A model generated the notes under the pieces. That model saw only the letters and a program-made list of their open reading frames with translations. It ran no database searches and was not told the origin of the DNA. A stretch of 64,000 bases of DNA from Pseudomonas abieticivorans (GTDB lineage: Bacteria; Pseudomonadota; Gammaproteobacteria; Pseudomonadales; Pseudomonadaceae): the NCBI RefSeq assembly GCF_023509015.1, contig NZ_CP094975.1:6379501-6443500 (forward strand), given 5' to 3'. The position numbers and the translations under genes were made by a program. This document shows, piece by piece, positions 26,089 through 35,782 of this stretch (its first letter is position 1; each line of letters starts with the position of its first letter).

Positions 26089-27975
26089 ATGACGATGCCC
26101 TTCACCCCCGAATTTGAACACATGACCGTTTTGCGCAACAAAATGATTGGCCTGCGCGACGGCGTGCACCTGGCCACGGACATCTACCTGCCCCAAGGGA
26201 CGGGCCCCTGGCCTGTGGTGATAGAGCGCACGCCGTATGACAAGGCCAAACCCTCGCGTTCGGAAAAGCGCCTGGACGGCCAGCACCTCACGCGCGAGCA
26301 AATGGCGGCGGCGTTGACCCAGCGCGGTTTCGTCGCGATCTTTCAGGACTGTCGCGGCCGCTATGCCTCCCAAGGGGTATTCACCAAATACGTCAACGAA
26401 GGCCAGGATGGCTATGACACCCTGGCCTGGATCGTCGAACAACCCTGGTGCAACGGCCGCATTGGCAGCATGGGGCTGTCTTACGCCGCCCATACCCAAC
26501 TGGCCATGGCCTGCCTGAACCCGCCGGGCCTGGCGACCATGGTGCTGGACTCCGGCGGCTTCGCCAACGCCTTCCAGTGCGGCATTCGCCAAGGCGGCGC
26601 CTTCGAGCTCAAACAAGCCACCTGGGCCTACAAGCAAGCGCGTGAAAGCGCCGCCGTACAAGCCGACCCTTTGCTGCGCGAGGCGCTAGACCGCGAAGAC
26701 ATACGCTCCTGGTTTGCCCGCATGCCATGGCGCCCGGGTTACTCGCCGCTGCGCCACGTACCTGAGTACGAGGACTATCTGTTCGAACAATGGTCACACG
26801 GCCAGTTTGACGACTACTGGAAGCAGCTGGGCATCTATGCAGAGGGCTATTACGACCAGATCCCCGACATACCGGTGCTGTTCATGTCCAGTTGGTATGA
26901 CGCCTATGTCAGCAGCACGCTGGACAACTTCAACGCCTTCACCCGTACCAAGCAATCGCCCCAGCGGTTGATCATGGGCCCCTGGCTGCACGGTGACCGT
27001 AATATCAGCCACAGCGGCAATGCCGAATTCGGCCAGGCGGCCAACTTTGACGGCAACCTCGATAAAGACTGGCTGAGCTGCCGCCTGGACTGGCTGCAAC
27101 GCTGGCTACAACCTGGTGACGACATCGCAGGCGCGCCCCATCAGGTCGACGTATTTCTGATGGGCGGAGGCATCGGCCAAAAGAACCCAGCCGGCCGGCT
27201 GGAGCACGGGGGCCAATGGCTGAACGCCCAGCATTGGCCGCTGCCGGGCAGCCACGAACACCCCTTGTACCTCACGGCGCAAGGCGGCCTGGCAAGCCAT
27301 GCGGCGGCGGCACCCGAGCCCACCTTGAGTTACTACAGCGACCCGGCCAACCCCGTACCCACGGTAGGTGGCGCCTTGACGTCAGGGGCCCCGGTGTTTG
27401 TGGGCGGGGCTTTTGACCAGGTCGAAAGCCCCGATTTTTTCGGCACGCGCGGCGACAACACGCCCCTGTGCCAACGCAGCGACGTGCTGAGCTTCGAAAC
27501 CCCGCCCCTGGAGCAGGACCTGATCGTCGCCGGGCCCCTACGCATCGAGCTGTGGGTGCAAAGCAGCGCACCCGACACCGACTTCACGGCCAAACTGGTG
27601 GATGTGTACCCGCCCAGCCGCGACTACCCCAAGGGGTACGCGATGAACATCACCGACGGCATCCTGCGTTGCCGCTATCGCCACTCTTGGGAGCACCCCC
27701 AGCTCATCGCCGTGGGCGAGCCGTTCAAGGTTGTGATCGAACCGTTCGCCACCTGCAATCGCTTCAAACGCGGCCACCGCATCCGCCTGGACATCGCCAG
27801 CAGCAACTTCCCACGCTTTGACGTGAACCCCAACAGTGGTGAACCCGAAGGCAAGGGCGAACGGCCGCGCATCGCCCTGAACATCCTGCACCTCAATGCA
27901 AAACACCCCTCAAGATTGATCCTGACCGTACTGCCTGCAGCCTCTCAAGAAAATGCTCCCACACCAGCGGGTTGA
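26089..27975 (+). CDS. CocE/NonD-family hydrolase (X-Pro dipeptidyl-peptidase S15 type)
   Basis: 628 residues. The alpha/beta-hydrolase domain opens with IGLRDGVHLATDIYLPQG and has the nucleophile elbow GSMGLSYAAHTQLAMA; the C-terminal jelly-roll domain has the usual PDTDFTAKLVDVYP and GHRIRLDIASSNFPRFDVNP. Relatives cleave esters (cocaine esterase), beta-lactam precursors or proline peptides. No signal peptide. It follows the YfcC-type carrier by 25 bp and is probably cotranscribed. Confidence 0.92.
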   Translation: MTMPFTPEFEHMTVLRNKMIGLRDGVHLATDIYLPQGTGPWPVVIERTPYDKAKPSRSEKRLDGQHLTREQMAAALTQRGFVAIFQDCRGRYASQGVFTKYVNEGQDGYDTLAWIVEQPWCNGRIGSMGLSYAAHTQLAMACLNPPGLATMVLDSGGFANAFQCGIRQGGAFELKQATWAYKQARESAAVQADPLLREALDREDIRSWFARMPWRPGYSPLRHVPEYEDYLFEQWSHGQFDDYWKQLGIYAEGYYDQIPDIPVLFMSSWYDAYVSSTLDNFNAFTRTKQSPQRLIMGPWLHGDRNISHSGNAEFGQAANFDGNLDKDWLSCRLDWLQRWLQPGDDIAGAPHQVDVFLMGGGIGQKNPAGRLEHGGQWLNAQHWPLPGSHEHPLYLTAQGGLASHAAAAPEPTLSYYSDPANPVPTVGGALTSGAPVFVGGAFDQVESPDFFGTRGDNTPLCQRSDVLSFETPPLEQDLIVAGPLRIELWVQSSAPDTDFTAKLVDVYPPSRDYPKGYAMNITDGILRCRYRHSWEHPQLIAVGEPFKVVIEPFATCNRFKRGHRIRLDIASSNFPRFDVNPNSGEPEGKGERPRIALNILHLNAKHPSRLILTVLPAASQENAPTPAG

Positions 27976-28672
27976 TCAGGTGCGGGTACGCCAACTGGGG
28001 GCGGACCTTCCAAGTGGGCACCGGCTCGTCCAGCTACAAAGTCCCGCCACAAACCAATGACCTGGAACCGTCCATCAACCAAGGCTGGGAAACCGGGGTG
28101 AAATTCACCCCGACCGACTGGGTCGATGGGCGCTTGGCCTACCAACAAGAGGCCTCTGGCGAGGTCAGCCGCCGGCTGAACGACCCCAGTGGTGCCTCAG
28201 ACAACGTCGGCCAAACGCGGCGTGGGGTTACGACCTGCAAGTCAATCTGCACCCAAGCGAGTTGAGCGAAGCGTGGCTGGCCTACTCCTGGCAGTACTTG
28301 AAAATCCTCAAGGCCGGCGCCACCTACCCCGACAGCCAGGGCAATGAAATCGATCACGTGCCCAACCATGTCTACAGCGCTGGCACCACCTACCAGCTGA
28401 CACCCAAGCTGCAACTCACCGCCTGGATGAATGGCCAATCCGATTACTACCTTGAGAAAAACAATACCGAGGGCACCTATGGCGGTTATGTGCTAATGAA
28501 TCTTGGCGCTACCTACGCTCTCAGCGAGCACCTAAGCCTGGACGTGCAAGTCAAGAACCTGGCCAATCGGTACTACGAATACGTCTGGTAAGACCCTGAC
28601 GGTGCGTTGGCATCGCTGCACTCACCTGGCGACGGCCGCGCGTTGTACACCGGCATAACCTTGGACTTCTGA
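27976..28672 (+). pseudogene. TonB-dependent receptor, C-terminal remnant
   Basis: Directly after the hydrolase stop the frame reads receptor barrel sequence (ANWGRTFQVGTGSSS, LEPSINQGWETGVKF). A frameshift near 28218-28228 moves it to another frame (GYDLQVNLHPSELSEAWLAY, NEIDHVPNHVYSAGTTYQLT). A TAA at 28589 then interrupts RYYEYVW, and the frame resumes to end GRALYTGITLDF at 28672, the expected terminal beta-strand. The N-terminal plug is missing. Three separate lesions make it non-functional. Confidence 0.88.
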
Positions 28673-28743
28673 AGCGCAGCCGCTGACGCCCCGCCCGTAC
28701 TCAGTCGGTTGGCATGCGGTGTCACTGGCTACTCCTAGCCGGC

Positions 28744-30858
28744 TCAGCGCCGCCCCTGTCCGTCACACAGATACTGCTCCACTTCATCGACCGGCAACGG
28801 CTTGCTGAACAGGTACCCCTGGGCCTGGTCGCAGCCGTTCGCTGCCAGAAACTCCCACTGCGCCTGAGTCTCGACGCCTTCGGCAATCACCTGCAACTTA
28901 AGGCTATGTGCCAACTCAATAATGGTGCGGGCGATGGCAGCGTCTTGTGGGTTACTGGTCACCTCACGAATAAACGCGATGTCGATCTTCAGCTTGTTGA
29001 TGGGAAAACGGCGCAGGTACGCAAGGCTTGAGTAGCCGGTGCCGAAATCGTCAATGGATATCCTGACCCCCAATTGCTGAAGCGCCTGTAAGCTTGCGAT
29101 CGTATGCGCGGTATTTTCCATCAGGGAGCTTTCCGTGAGTTCGACTTCGAGCCACTTGGCCTCTATTTGATGCTCGCGCAGCGCCTGCTCGATACCCGCG
29201 ATCAAATGGCCTTCGGTGATCTGGTCGCCGGAAACGTTCACCGCCACTTGCAAGGGCGCCAACCCCGCTTGGCGCCACAAGGCCATTTGCCGACACACCT
29301 GCCAGATCACCCATTTGCCCACTTGCGCCAGCAGGCCGAGCCTTTCCAGGATCGGCACAAACACCGCGGGCGAGATGTCCGGCTGCCCTGCCCGACGCCA
29401 GCGCAGCAGCGCCTCCAGGCCACAGACAGCACCGTCAGCCACCCACACTTTGGGTTGGTAAAACAGTTCGAAGGCCTGCTGTTCGACGGCTTCGCGCAAT
29501 GCGGTCTCGATGCCCAGCCGCGCCAGCGCTTCGACGTTGATTTGCGCGGTATAGAAACCATAGGCATCGCCGCCCAACTTCTTGGCTCGGTTCATGGCAG
29601 TGTTGGCGTGTCGGATCAACTCGGTGCCCTGCGTCCCATCCTCGGGGTAAAGGGCTATACCGATGCTGGCGGTCATGGCCGTGGCCTGGCCTGCCAAAGG
29701 AAACGGCGCGCGCAATGCCTCGCGGATGCGTTCGACCATCTGCTGGGGGCCAGCCTGCCCTTGGCGAATGATCAGGATCATTGCAAACTCGTCGCCGTCC
29801 ATGCGCCCAAGCGTGTCGCTGGCGTTCAGGCAGTCAGACAAGCGCCGCGCAACCTCTGCCAGGACCTGGTCGCCCTGCAGGTGCCCCAAGGTTTGGTTGA
29901 TGTGCTTGAAGTTATCCAGATCGACCGTCACCACCGCCAATTGCCAATGGCTGAGCGCAGCCTGGGTGAGCCCCATGTGCAAAGTCGTGAAAAAAAGATC
30001 GCGGTTAGGCAGCCCGGTCAAGGTGTCGTAGTGAGCCATCTTGAGCATGCGCTGGTCGGCTTCTTTACGCTGGCTGATATCGTGGGCGATACCGACGATG
30101 ATCCAGTCCTCTGCACTTTTGTACGCCTGGCGGTGGATCTCCACCGGGATATGGGCGCCGCCCTTGCAGTGCAACCTGGTTTCCTCGGGCTCGCTTGGGC
30201 CACTGCCCGCGATGATCTGGTCATACAGTTGCTCAAGCTGCTCGCTGGAGGCATCACTTAATTGGGCGGGGGTAATACGCAGTAATTCGTCGGCGGTGTA
30301 ACCCAGCACTTGGCACGCGCGACGGTTGAACTCGATCAGTTGCATCGTACTGCGGTTGATCAGGAATATGGCATCGCCTGAGGCATCCATGGCCGAGCGA
30401 AAACGCTCCAGGTCGATGGTGCGCTGTTGCAGTTGCTCTTCAAGCATCAGGCTGTGGCTTTTGAGGTAATCGCCAAAGGCCTTGAGCCTTAACAGGTTTC
30501 GCACCCGGAGCCACAACTCGCCACTCTCGACCGGTTTGCTGAGAAAATCCTCAGCCCCCGCTTCCAACCCCGAGAGGCGTGCGCCGTGATCGCCAAGGGC
30601 CGAGAGCATGATGATCGGGATATTTGACGTCTCGCCGTTGGCCTTCAGTTGGCGCGCCACTTCATAGCCGTCCATGCCCGGCATCATGATGTCGAGCAGA
30701 ATCAAGTCCGGCGGCTGCTGCTCTACCAGCGCGAGCGCCTGCTCCCCGGAGCCTGCGACCAACGTTCGGTAGCCTTGGTTTTGCAACAGCACTTCCAATA
30801 ATTTGCGAACCGTAGGTTCGTCGTCGACGATCAATAGCGTGGCAGGCGTAATAGGCAT
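28744..30858 (-). CDS. Response regulator with PAS, degenerate GGDEF and EAL domains
   Basis: 704 residues: receiver domain 1-125 (LLIVDDEP, phospho-Asp in LILLDIMMPGMDG), PAS about 155-270, GGDEF about 280-440 and EAL about 450-700. The GGDEF site reads MDGDEF, with the first glycine replaced, so cyclase activity is doubtful. The EAL site (GLEALLRW), metal residues and DDFGTGYSSLAYL loop look intact, so c-di-GMP hydrolysis is likely. It lies 9 bp after a single-domain receiver gene and a sensor kinase gene, presumably its input. Confidence 0.92.
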   Translation of the reverse strand: MPITPATLLIVDDEPTVRKLLEVLLQNQGYRTLVAGSGEQALALVEQQPPDLILLDIMMPGMDGYEVARQLKANGETSNIPIIMLSALGDHGARLSGLEAGAEDFLSKPVESGELWLRVRNLLRLKAFGDYLKSHSLMLEEQLQQRTIDLERFRSAMDASGDAIFLINRSTMQLIEFNRRACQVLGYTADELLRITPAQLSDASSEQLEQLYDQIIAGSGPSEPEETRLHCKGGAHIPVEIHRQAYKSAEDWIIVGIAHDISQRKEADQRMLKMAHYDTLTGLPNRDLFFTTLHMGLTQAALSHWQLAVVTVDLDNFKHINQTLGHLQGDQVLAEVARRLSDCLNASDTLGRMDGDEFAMILIIRQGQAGPQQMVERIREALRAPFPLAGQATAMTASIGIALYPEDGTQGTELIRHANTAMNRAKKLGGDAYGFYTAQINVEALARLGIETALREAVEQQAFELFYQPKVWVADGAVCGLEALLRWRRAGQPDISPAVFVPILERLGLLAQVGKWVIWQVCRQMALWRQAGLAPLQVAVNVSGDQITEGHLIAGIEQALREHQIEAKWLEVELTESSLMENTAHTIASLQALQQLGVRISIDDFGTGYSSLAYLRRFPINKLKIDIAFIREVTSNPQDAAIARTIIELAHSLKLQVIAEGVETQAQWEFLAANGCDQAQGYLFSKPLPVDEVEQYLCDGQGRR

Positions 30859-30867
30859 GGCGGGCGC

Positions 30868-31257
30868 TCAGACCAGAGGCTGTGGGGGCGGAGGGTTTTC
30901 CAGCAGGGTATCGATCACCCGGTAAAGCTCTTTGTAGCGCAGGGGTTTGACGATGTAGGCGTTACACCCGGCGAGGCGAGTTTTTTCCTCGTCTTCCTTC
31001 ATGGCCATGGCGGTCAGTGCAATGACCGGTATGGCGGCCGTTTGCGCGTCCTGCTTCAAAATAGAGGTGGCAGCCAACCCGTCCATGCCGGGCAGTTGAA
31101 TATCCATCAAGATCAATTCAGGCTTGCGCTCACGTGCCAAGGTCAAGCCTGTTTCGGCATCCCGGGCACAGAGCACGTTATGGCCGACAGTGGTCAGTAA
31201 CAGACACGCCAGGCGCATATTGGCGGCGTTATCTTCAACAATCAGGATATTAGCCAC
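30868..31257 (-). CDS. Single-domain response regulator (CheY-like)
   Basis: 129 residues, VANILIVEDNAANMRLACLL, with the phospho-acceptor Asp in ELILMDIQLPGMDG and conserved T and K in VIALTAMAMK and IVKPLRYKEL. The GTG at 31257, with GGAGG just upstream, overlaps the kinase gene end by 16 bp. It resembles DivK-type relays and probably carries phosphate from the adjacent kinase to the GGDEF-EAL protein or elsewhere. Confidence 0.9.
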   Translation of the reverse strand: MANILIVEDNAANMRLACLLLTTVGHNVLCARDAETGLTLARERKPELILMDIQLPGMDGLAATSILKQDAQTAAIPVIALTAMAMKEDEEKTRLAGCNAYIVKPLRYKELYRVIDTLLENPPPPQPLV

Positions 31258-32987
31258 GGCGCCTCCGCAACGGTTGAACGACGAATGGGCAGCCACGCCA
31301 CGAAACACGCCCCGGCCCCCTCACGGCTGGCCACGGCCACGCTGCCACCTTGCAGCTCAGCCAATTGCTTGACCATGGCCAGGCCCAGGCCCGTGCCTTC
31401 GAATTTGCGCGCCAGGCTACTATCGATCTGGCTGAACGCCTTGAACAGCTTTTTCATGCTGTCCACCGCAATGCCGATCCCAGTATCGCTGACACTCACT
31501 TCCAGAAATTGCGGGCAGTCACTGTCGGTTAGCGCAAAGCCGTAGATCGGCCAATCACCTTCAATCAGGCCAACCTGCCCACGCGGGACCTGACGTACTG
31601 CCAGCGTCACCGACCCGCCTTGCTCGCTGAACTTCACGGCATTGGCGAGCAGGTTGTAAACAATCTGCTTGGTCTTGCGCAAGTCCAGCTCAAGTACCCC
31701 CAGGTCGGCATCCATCACCAGCTTGAGCTGGATGCGCTGCAGGGCCGCTTTTTCGCGAACGATCAGCAGGCTATTGCTGAGCAACGATTGCAGTTCAACG
31801 GGCTCCAACTCCAGCGCCATCATCCCAGCCTCGACCTTGGACAGGTCGAGGATGTCATTGATCAGCGACAACAAGTGTTGGCCACTGTTGAAGATGTCTG
31901 TGATGTACTCGCGCTGGGTATCGGTCATGTCCCCTACCATCCCATCCTTGAGCGCCTCGGAAAAACCGATCACGGCGTTGAGCGGCGTTCGCAGTTCATG
32001 TGACATGGTGGCCAGGAACTCCGACTTCATCAGGCTGGCATGCTCAAGCTCGACGTTTTTCTCCTCCAGGGTGCGCTCGAAGCGCTTGCGCTCCGTCACA
32101 TCCCTGGCCGCGGCAAACACGCCCTGTAACTTGCGATCACGGTCATGGAAGGTGGCCGCGTTGTACGACACAACGGTTTCAGCGCCGTTATAGGCCCGTA
32201 CGGTCAGCTCATAATCACTGACCTTGTGTTCACTGAGCACCCGTTTGATGGCAGCGTCAGCGCGTGCCGGATCGGTGAAGAAGTTCTTGCACGGCGCGCC
32301 GATCAACTCGTCGCGCGTGCGCCCGGTCAACGCCATCATCTGCTGGTTGACGTCAGAGATGATGCCTTGGGGGTCGGTCATCATCAGTGCGTCGATGTTC
32401 GACTCGATCAAGGAGCGGGTATAGAACTGCTGGTCGCGCAACCGCTGGTCAAGCAATGCCTGGGTCGCCTCCTCCTGTTTGCGCGCGGTGTTATCGGTAC
32501 CTATCAACAAATAGCCGATGATGGTTTCGGCGCTGTCACGCAACGAGGTCACCGAGACCATGGCCGACAGTCGGCTGCCGTCCTTGCGGATGTAGGTCAG
32601 CTCGTAAATGTCTTCGATGCCCCGCGACGCCTTGAACACCAACGCCTCGAAGCCCGGCGTGATGGGTGTGTCCAGCTCCAGGCTCAAGGCAGCGGCGCGG
32701 GTGATCAGCTCTTTGGGGTCGGAGATATCGGCTGGGGTAATCCGGTTGACCACATCCTCGGCCTGGTAACCGAGCATGCGCTCGGCGCCCACGTTGAAAA
32801 TCTGGATAACGCCCTTTTCATCCGTGGCGATGCTGGAAAAATACGCACTGTTGAAAATGGCGTCCTGCAGTGCGCCGGTCTTGAGCAAGGTTTTCTGCCG
32901 GCGAAACTCGACGATCTTTTCGGCTCGGGACTGAGGTTCTGAAGGGGGGCGGTCGGTCGGTTCTTTATCCATCGTTTCGAATCCCAT
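31242..32987 (-). CDS. PAS-domain sensor histidine kinase
   Basis: 581 residues, no membrane segments seen. Two PAS domains (about 45-165 and 190-300) are followed by a coiled coil, the phospho-acceptor His330 in ATMSHELRTPLNAVIGFSE and an HATPase domain (VYNLLANAVKFSEQG, DTGIGI, GTGLGLAMVKQL). No receiver domain is attached; the receiver is the next gene. It is first in a three-gene signalling operon ending in c-di-GMP turnover. Confidence 0.93.
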   Translation of the reverse strand: MGFETMDKEPTDRPPSEPQSRAEKIVEFRRQKTLLKTGALQDAIFNSAYFSSIATDEKGVIQIFNVGAERMLGYQAEDVVNRITPADISDPKELITRAAALSLELDTPITPGFEALVFKASRGIEDIYELTYIRKDGSRLSAMVSVTSLRDSAETIIGYLLIGTDNTARKQEEATQALLDQRLRDQQFYTRSLIESNIDALMMTDPQGIISDVNQQMMALTGRTRDELIGAPCKNFFTDPARADAAIKRVLSEHKVSDYELTVRAYNGAETVVSYNAATFHDRDRKLQGVFAAARDVTERKRFERTLEEKNVELEHASLMKSEFLATMSHELRTPLNAVIGFSEALKDGMVGDMTDTQREYITDIFNSGQHLLSLINDILDLSKVEAGMMALELEPVELQSLLSNSLLIVREKAALQRIQLKLVMDADLGVLELDLRKTKQIVYNLLANAVKFSEQGGSVTLAVRQVPRGQVGLIEGDWPIYGFALTDSDCPQFLEVSVSDTGIGIAVDSMKKLFKAFSQIDSSLARKFEGTGLGLAMVKQLAELQGGSVAVASREGAGACFVAWLPIRRSTVAEAPWLIS

Positions 32988-33178
32988 GACCTACGCTCGT
33001 ACAGCTTTTGTACAGCTTTTTCGATAGTAGCTTGAATGGGCCTTGAACGCTGACATCTATCGTTAGTGCGGCGCAAAAAAGTGACGGCACTCGCCGCCAC
33101 AAAGAAATGAACCTTGGCTCAGAGGCACAGGTCACAAGGATGTCCAGACCGGACACCTATCCTACGGGGAGCACTACC

Positions 33179-33358
33179 ATGAGCGGCACATCAGACAAAA
33201 TCAAAGGCCTTGCCAACGAAGCCATCGGTAACGTAAAGCAGGCCGTCGGTAAAGCGACGGGCAACGAAGAGCTTCAGGTGAAAGGGGTTGTACAAGAAAA
33301 GAAAGGCGAGGCTCAACAGGTAGTGGGCAAGGTCAAAGACGCCGTGGACAAGCACTGA
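33179..33358 (+). CDS. CsbD-family stress protein
   Basis: 59 residues, MSGTSDKIKGLANEAIGNVK, the CsbD signature of small hydrophilic stress proteins. A GGGGAG ribosome site precedes the ATG at 33179; longer upstream frames are not conserved. It is monocistronic. Molecular function unknown. Confidence 0.9.
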   Translation: MSGTSDKIKGLANEAIGNVKQAVGKATGNEELQVKGVVQEKKGEAQQVVGKVKDAVDKH

Positions 33359-33486
33359 GTATTGGCTGGTTGATGCCCACCTCGACGTGGGTGCCAACCG
33401 CGCCCGCAAGATCATCGAGCGCCCGCGACGTGGGGTACAAGGCTCCTTCACGGGCGCTCCAAAAAAGACTGGTTTGGCGACAGACG

Positions 33487-33510
33487 AAAAAAAAGCGCCC
33501 TTGCGGGCGC
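33487..33510 (-). terminator. Intrinsic terminator of the 35576-33583 operon
   Basis: On the minus strand GCGCCC-GCAA-GGGCGC is followed by eight U. It lies 73 bases after the acetoacetate-decarboxylase-like stop. 33359-33486 holds no recognisable gene. Confidence 0.85.
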
Positions 33511-33582
33511 CTAAAACACTGTGCTCAACCTCATGCCGCGTTCAACGCTGCTTGAGCACAATGGTGATTCAACACAGTTAAT

Positions 33583-34377
33583 TCAACGCTGGTTTTCCTG
33601 GAAACGCGCCGGCTTCCTGAACAGGCGGAAGTCATCGAACTTTTGCCCGTACACGAATGGCAGGTACGCGTCGCGGTCCGGCAATACCGCCAGGCGTGGC
33701 ACCGTCCAGCTGGACTCGCCTTCGCTGTAGTACGCCGCGCCCACGGACACCACCGGGATGGTGTGCAGCGGGTCCAGGGCGGTGCCGTTGAGTTTCAGCG
33801 TGCCCGTGCCCAGGCGCCTCACGCGCAGGTTCTCCTGGTTTCTCATGCAGTTCAGAATCGGATCGTGCTGCAACCCGTAACCGCTGGAATGCGGCACCGC
33901 CTTGATTTCGAAGTCCCAGGCTTGATTGCTGGCCGGCCCCAGGTCGGCGCCGAACTCGGCCTCTATCTCGATCAGGCGCGCGCCATTGCGCTCGCAGAAT
34001 CCATAGGCTTGGTGGCCGTCCAGGTATACCTGCGCGGTACCGGTTTTTTTCGCCTCGCCCCACATTTCCCGGCCAATAGTCACCGGCATGTCGCCGCTAA
34101 CGATCAGCACCAGCATGGTGGTGCCTTCCAGTTCCTGGTAGCGGCATTTCAGGGAAATGATCCCGCAGTCGAATTCACCGCACAGCTCGCTCTGCCAGCG
34201 CGACACGCTGGCAATGGCGATGGGCTGCTCAGGCAAATCGAAACAGGGCGGCAACACCGCGCGCAAAAATTCGAAGGTTGTTTCAAACTCGATGGAAACA
34301 GCCTCGATGGTGCAGCGCCCTTCGGCGAGAATGCGTTGGATGTCCTGCAGTTCTTCAGGTGTTTTAACAAAGCCCAT
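33583..34377 (-). CDS. Acetoacetate decarboxylase family protein
   Basis: 264 residues of the ADC fold. The segment TIGREMWGEAKKTGTAQVYL carries the Schiff-base lysine pair (Lys110/111) where acetoacetate decarboxylase has R-E-x-x-G-x-x-K-K. The family includes true decarboxylases and aldolase/dehydratase-like members. It is last of a three-gene minus-strand unit with DJ-1 and cupin genes. Exact reaction unknown. Confidence 0.85.
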   Translation of the reverse strand: MGFVKTPEELQDIQRILAEGRCTIEAVSIEFETTFEFLRAVLPPCFDLPEQPIAIASVSRWQSELCGEFDCGIISLKCRYQELEGTTMLVLIVSGDMPVTIGREMWGEAKKTGTAQVYLDGHQAYGFCERNGARLIEIEAEFGADLGPASNQAWDFEIKAVPHSSGYGLQHDPILNCMRNQENLRVRRLGTGTLKLNGTALDPLHTIPVVSVGAAYYSEGESSWTVPRLAVLPDRDAYLPFVYGQKFDDFRLFRKPARFQENQR

Positions 34378-34409
34378 GGCGGGTGTCCTTAAAGTCAGAA
34401 AGGGAGTGT

Positions 34410-35090
34410 TCAGCCTTTGAGCAGCTCGATCACCGCGTCAGCGACCCCAACCGAAGAGGCCGGGTTCTGTCCGGTTACCAGCAACCCGGACACCACCACG
34501 TGGTGTTCCCAATCGCCGGCTTTGGCGTACAGGGCGCCCAGCGCCTTCAGTTCACGCTCAACCAGATAGGGCACGTCCTTTTCCAGCCCCACGGCCGCCT
34601 CCTCGCTGTCGCTGAACGCGGTGACCTGCACGCCCTGCACCAGCGGCTGGCCATTACCCTTGCGCGCCTCAAGCAGCGCGCACCCGGCATGGCAGAGCGT
34701 GGCAACCGGTTTGCCCGTGGCCACGGCGCGCTCGATCAAGGCGACCGAGTGGGCGTTTTCACGCAGATCCCACAGCGGGCCATGGCCACCGGGGTAGATC
34801 AGCGCGCTGACCTGTGATTCGACGATGGAGGCCAGCACGGCCGTGCCCTCAAGGCGCGCCTTGAGCACCCCATCGGCCACGTAGCGCTGGTACAGCGGGC
34901 TGTCTTTCAGCGCCTCGACCGACAAAGCGTCCACCGGCACCGGGCCGCCCTTGGGCGAAGCCAGGCACACAGCGAAGCCTTCATCGATGAAGCGGTAATA
35001 CGGCGCCAGAAACTCTTCCAGCCACAGCCCGGTGCGCCTGCCCGTGTCACCGAACTGGGAGTGGGAAGTCAATACAAACAAAATACTCAT
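34410..35090 (-). CDS. DJ-1/PfpI (Hsp31-like) protein
   Basis: 226 residues starting MSILFVLTSHSQFGDTGRRT, with the nucleophilic cysteine elbow TLCHAGCALL and preceding ALIYPGGHGPLWDL. This subgroup includes glyoxalase III-like hydratases, protein deglycase-type enzymes and isonitrile hydratases. The ATG at 35090 is preferred over an upstream in-frame start. It sits between cupin and ADC-like genes. Confidence 0.87.
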   Translation of the reverse strand: MSILFVLTSHSQFGDTGRRTGLWLEEFLAPYYRFIDEGFAVCLASPKGGPVPVDALSVEALKDSPLYQRYVADGVLKARLEGTAVLASIVESQVSALIYPGGHGPLWDLRENAHSVALIERAVATGKPVATLCHAGCALLEARKGNGQPLVQGVQVTAFSDSEEAAVGLEKDVPYLVERELKALGALYAKAGDWEHHVVVSGLLVTGQNPASSVGVADAVIELLKG

Positions 35091-35129
35091 CAGGTGCGCT
35101 CCGCAATTGAACAAGGGTGGCCAAGCGCT

Positions 35130-35576
35130 TCAGGCCGCCGTTTGCTGATCCCACAGGGCTTGTGCGGTTTCCCAGGTTTGGTTGATGTCACGCCCGTCTT
35201 CGGTGCGCCAGGTAATGGGCCCGACCATCTGCAAAATGAAGGTGGTGTCGGCGAGCATCTTGGTCTGTTCGTGGTCGGCGCCCGTGGCCTCGTAAAGGAA
35301 GCCGTGCTGGATACACAAGGCACCGCCGTTTTCCGGACCGCCGCGCAGCTCCAGGATCCCGTCGAATACATACCCCTCGGCCGGGCCGTGATGAATGTGC
35401 GGCAGCAGGATCGACCCGTTCGGGCAATAAAACAGCACGGTCCAAATGCCCATTTCCGGGGAAACGTGGAGCAGCTTCCACTTCACCCCACCGGTATGGA
35501 ACTCGGCAGGAAAGGCCTGCCAGGCGACTTGGTCAACCTGCACATAAGCGTCTTGTGGTTTTTTGATCAGGGTCAT
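35130..35576 (-). CDS. Cupin-domain protein (ChrR/dihydroxyacetophenone dioxygenase-like)
   Basis: 148 residues with a single cupin: metal ligands HIHH in SILLPHIHHGPAEGYVFDG and a later His in IQHGF. Similar cupins include 2,4'-dihydroxyacetophenone dioxygenase, acetylacetone-cleaving enzyme and ChrR lids; a C-C cleaving dioxygenase would suit the ADC-like neighbour. The ATG at 35576 is chosen. It heads the minus-strand unit, divergent from an imine-reductase-like gene. Confidence 0.8.
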   Translation of the reverse strand: MTLIKKPQDAYVQVDQVAWQAFPAEFHTGGVKWKLLHVSPEMGIWTVLFYCPNGSILLPHIHHGPAEGYVFDGILELRGGPENGGALCIQHGFLYEATGADHEQTKMLADTTFILQMVGPITWRTEDGRDINQTWETAQALWDQQTAA

Positions 35577-35782
35577 TTCAGGCCTCACGGTGGCTGGGTT
35601 TCGACGACCTGAAGGTAGCGCTGCAGCCCACGTGCCCCTAGCCAGATTCGGCAATGCCTGCGCACTGCGAGGGCTTGAGTCGTGATTGCCGATATTGGCT
35701 AGTTCAAAACCCTGGCCACGCATAGCTTCATGTCGGTATCCAACCCGGCGAGCCTGCCTCGCCTATTTCGAGGACGTAGAAC

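Noticed and set aside
33370..33555. Short ORFs after the CsbD gene
   Set aside because: No recognisable protein; the region includes the minus-strand terminator.
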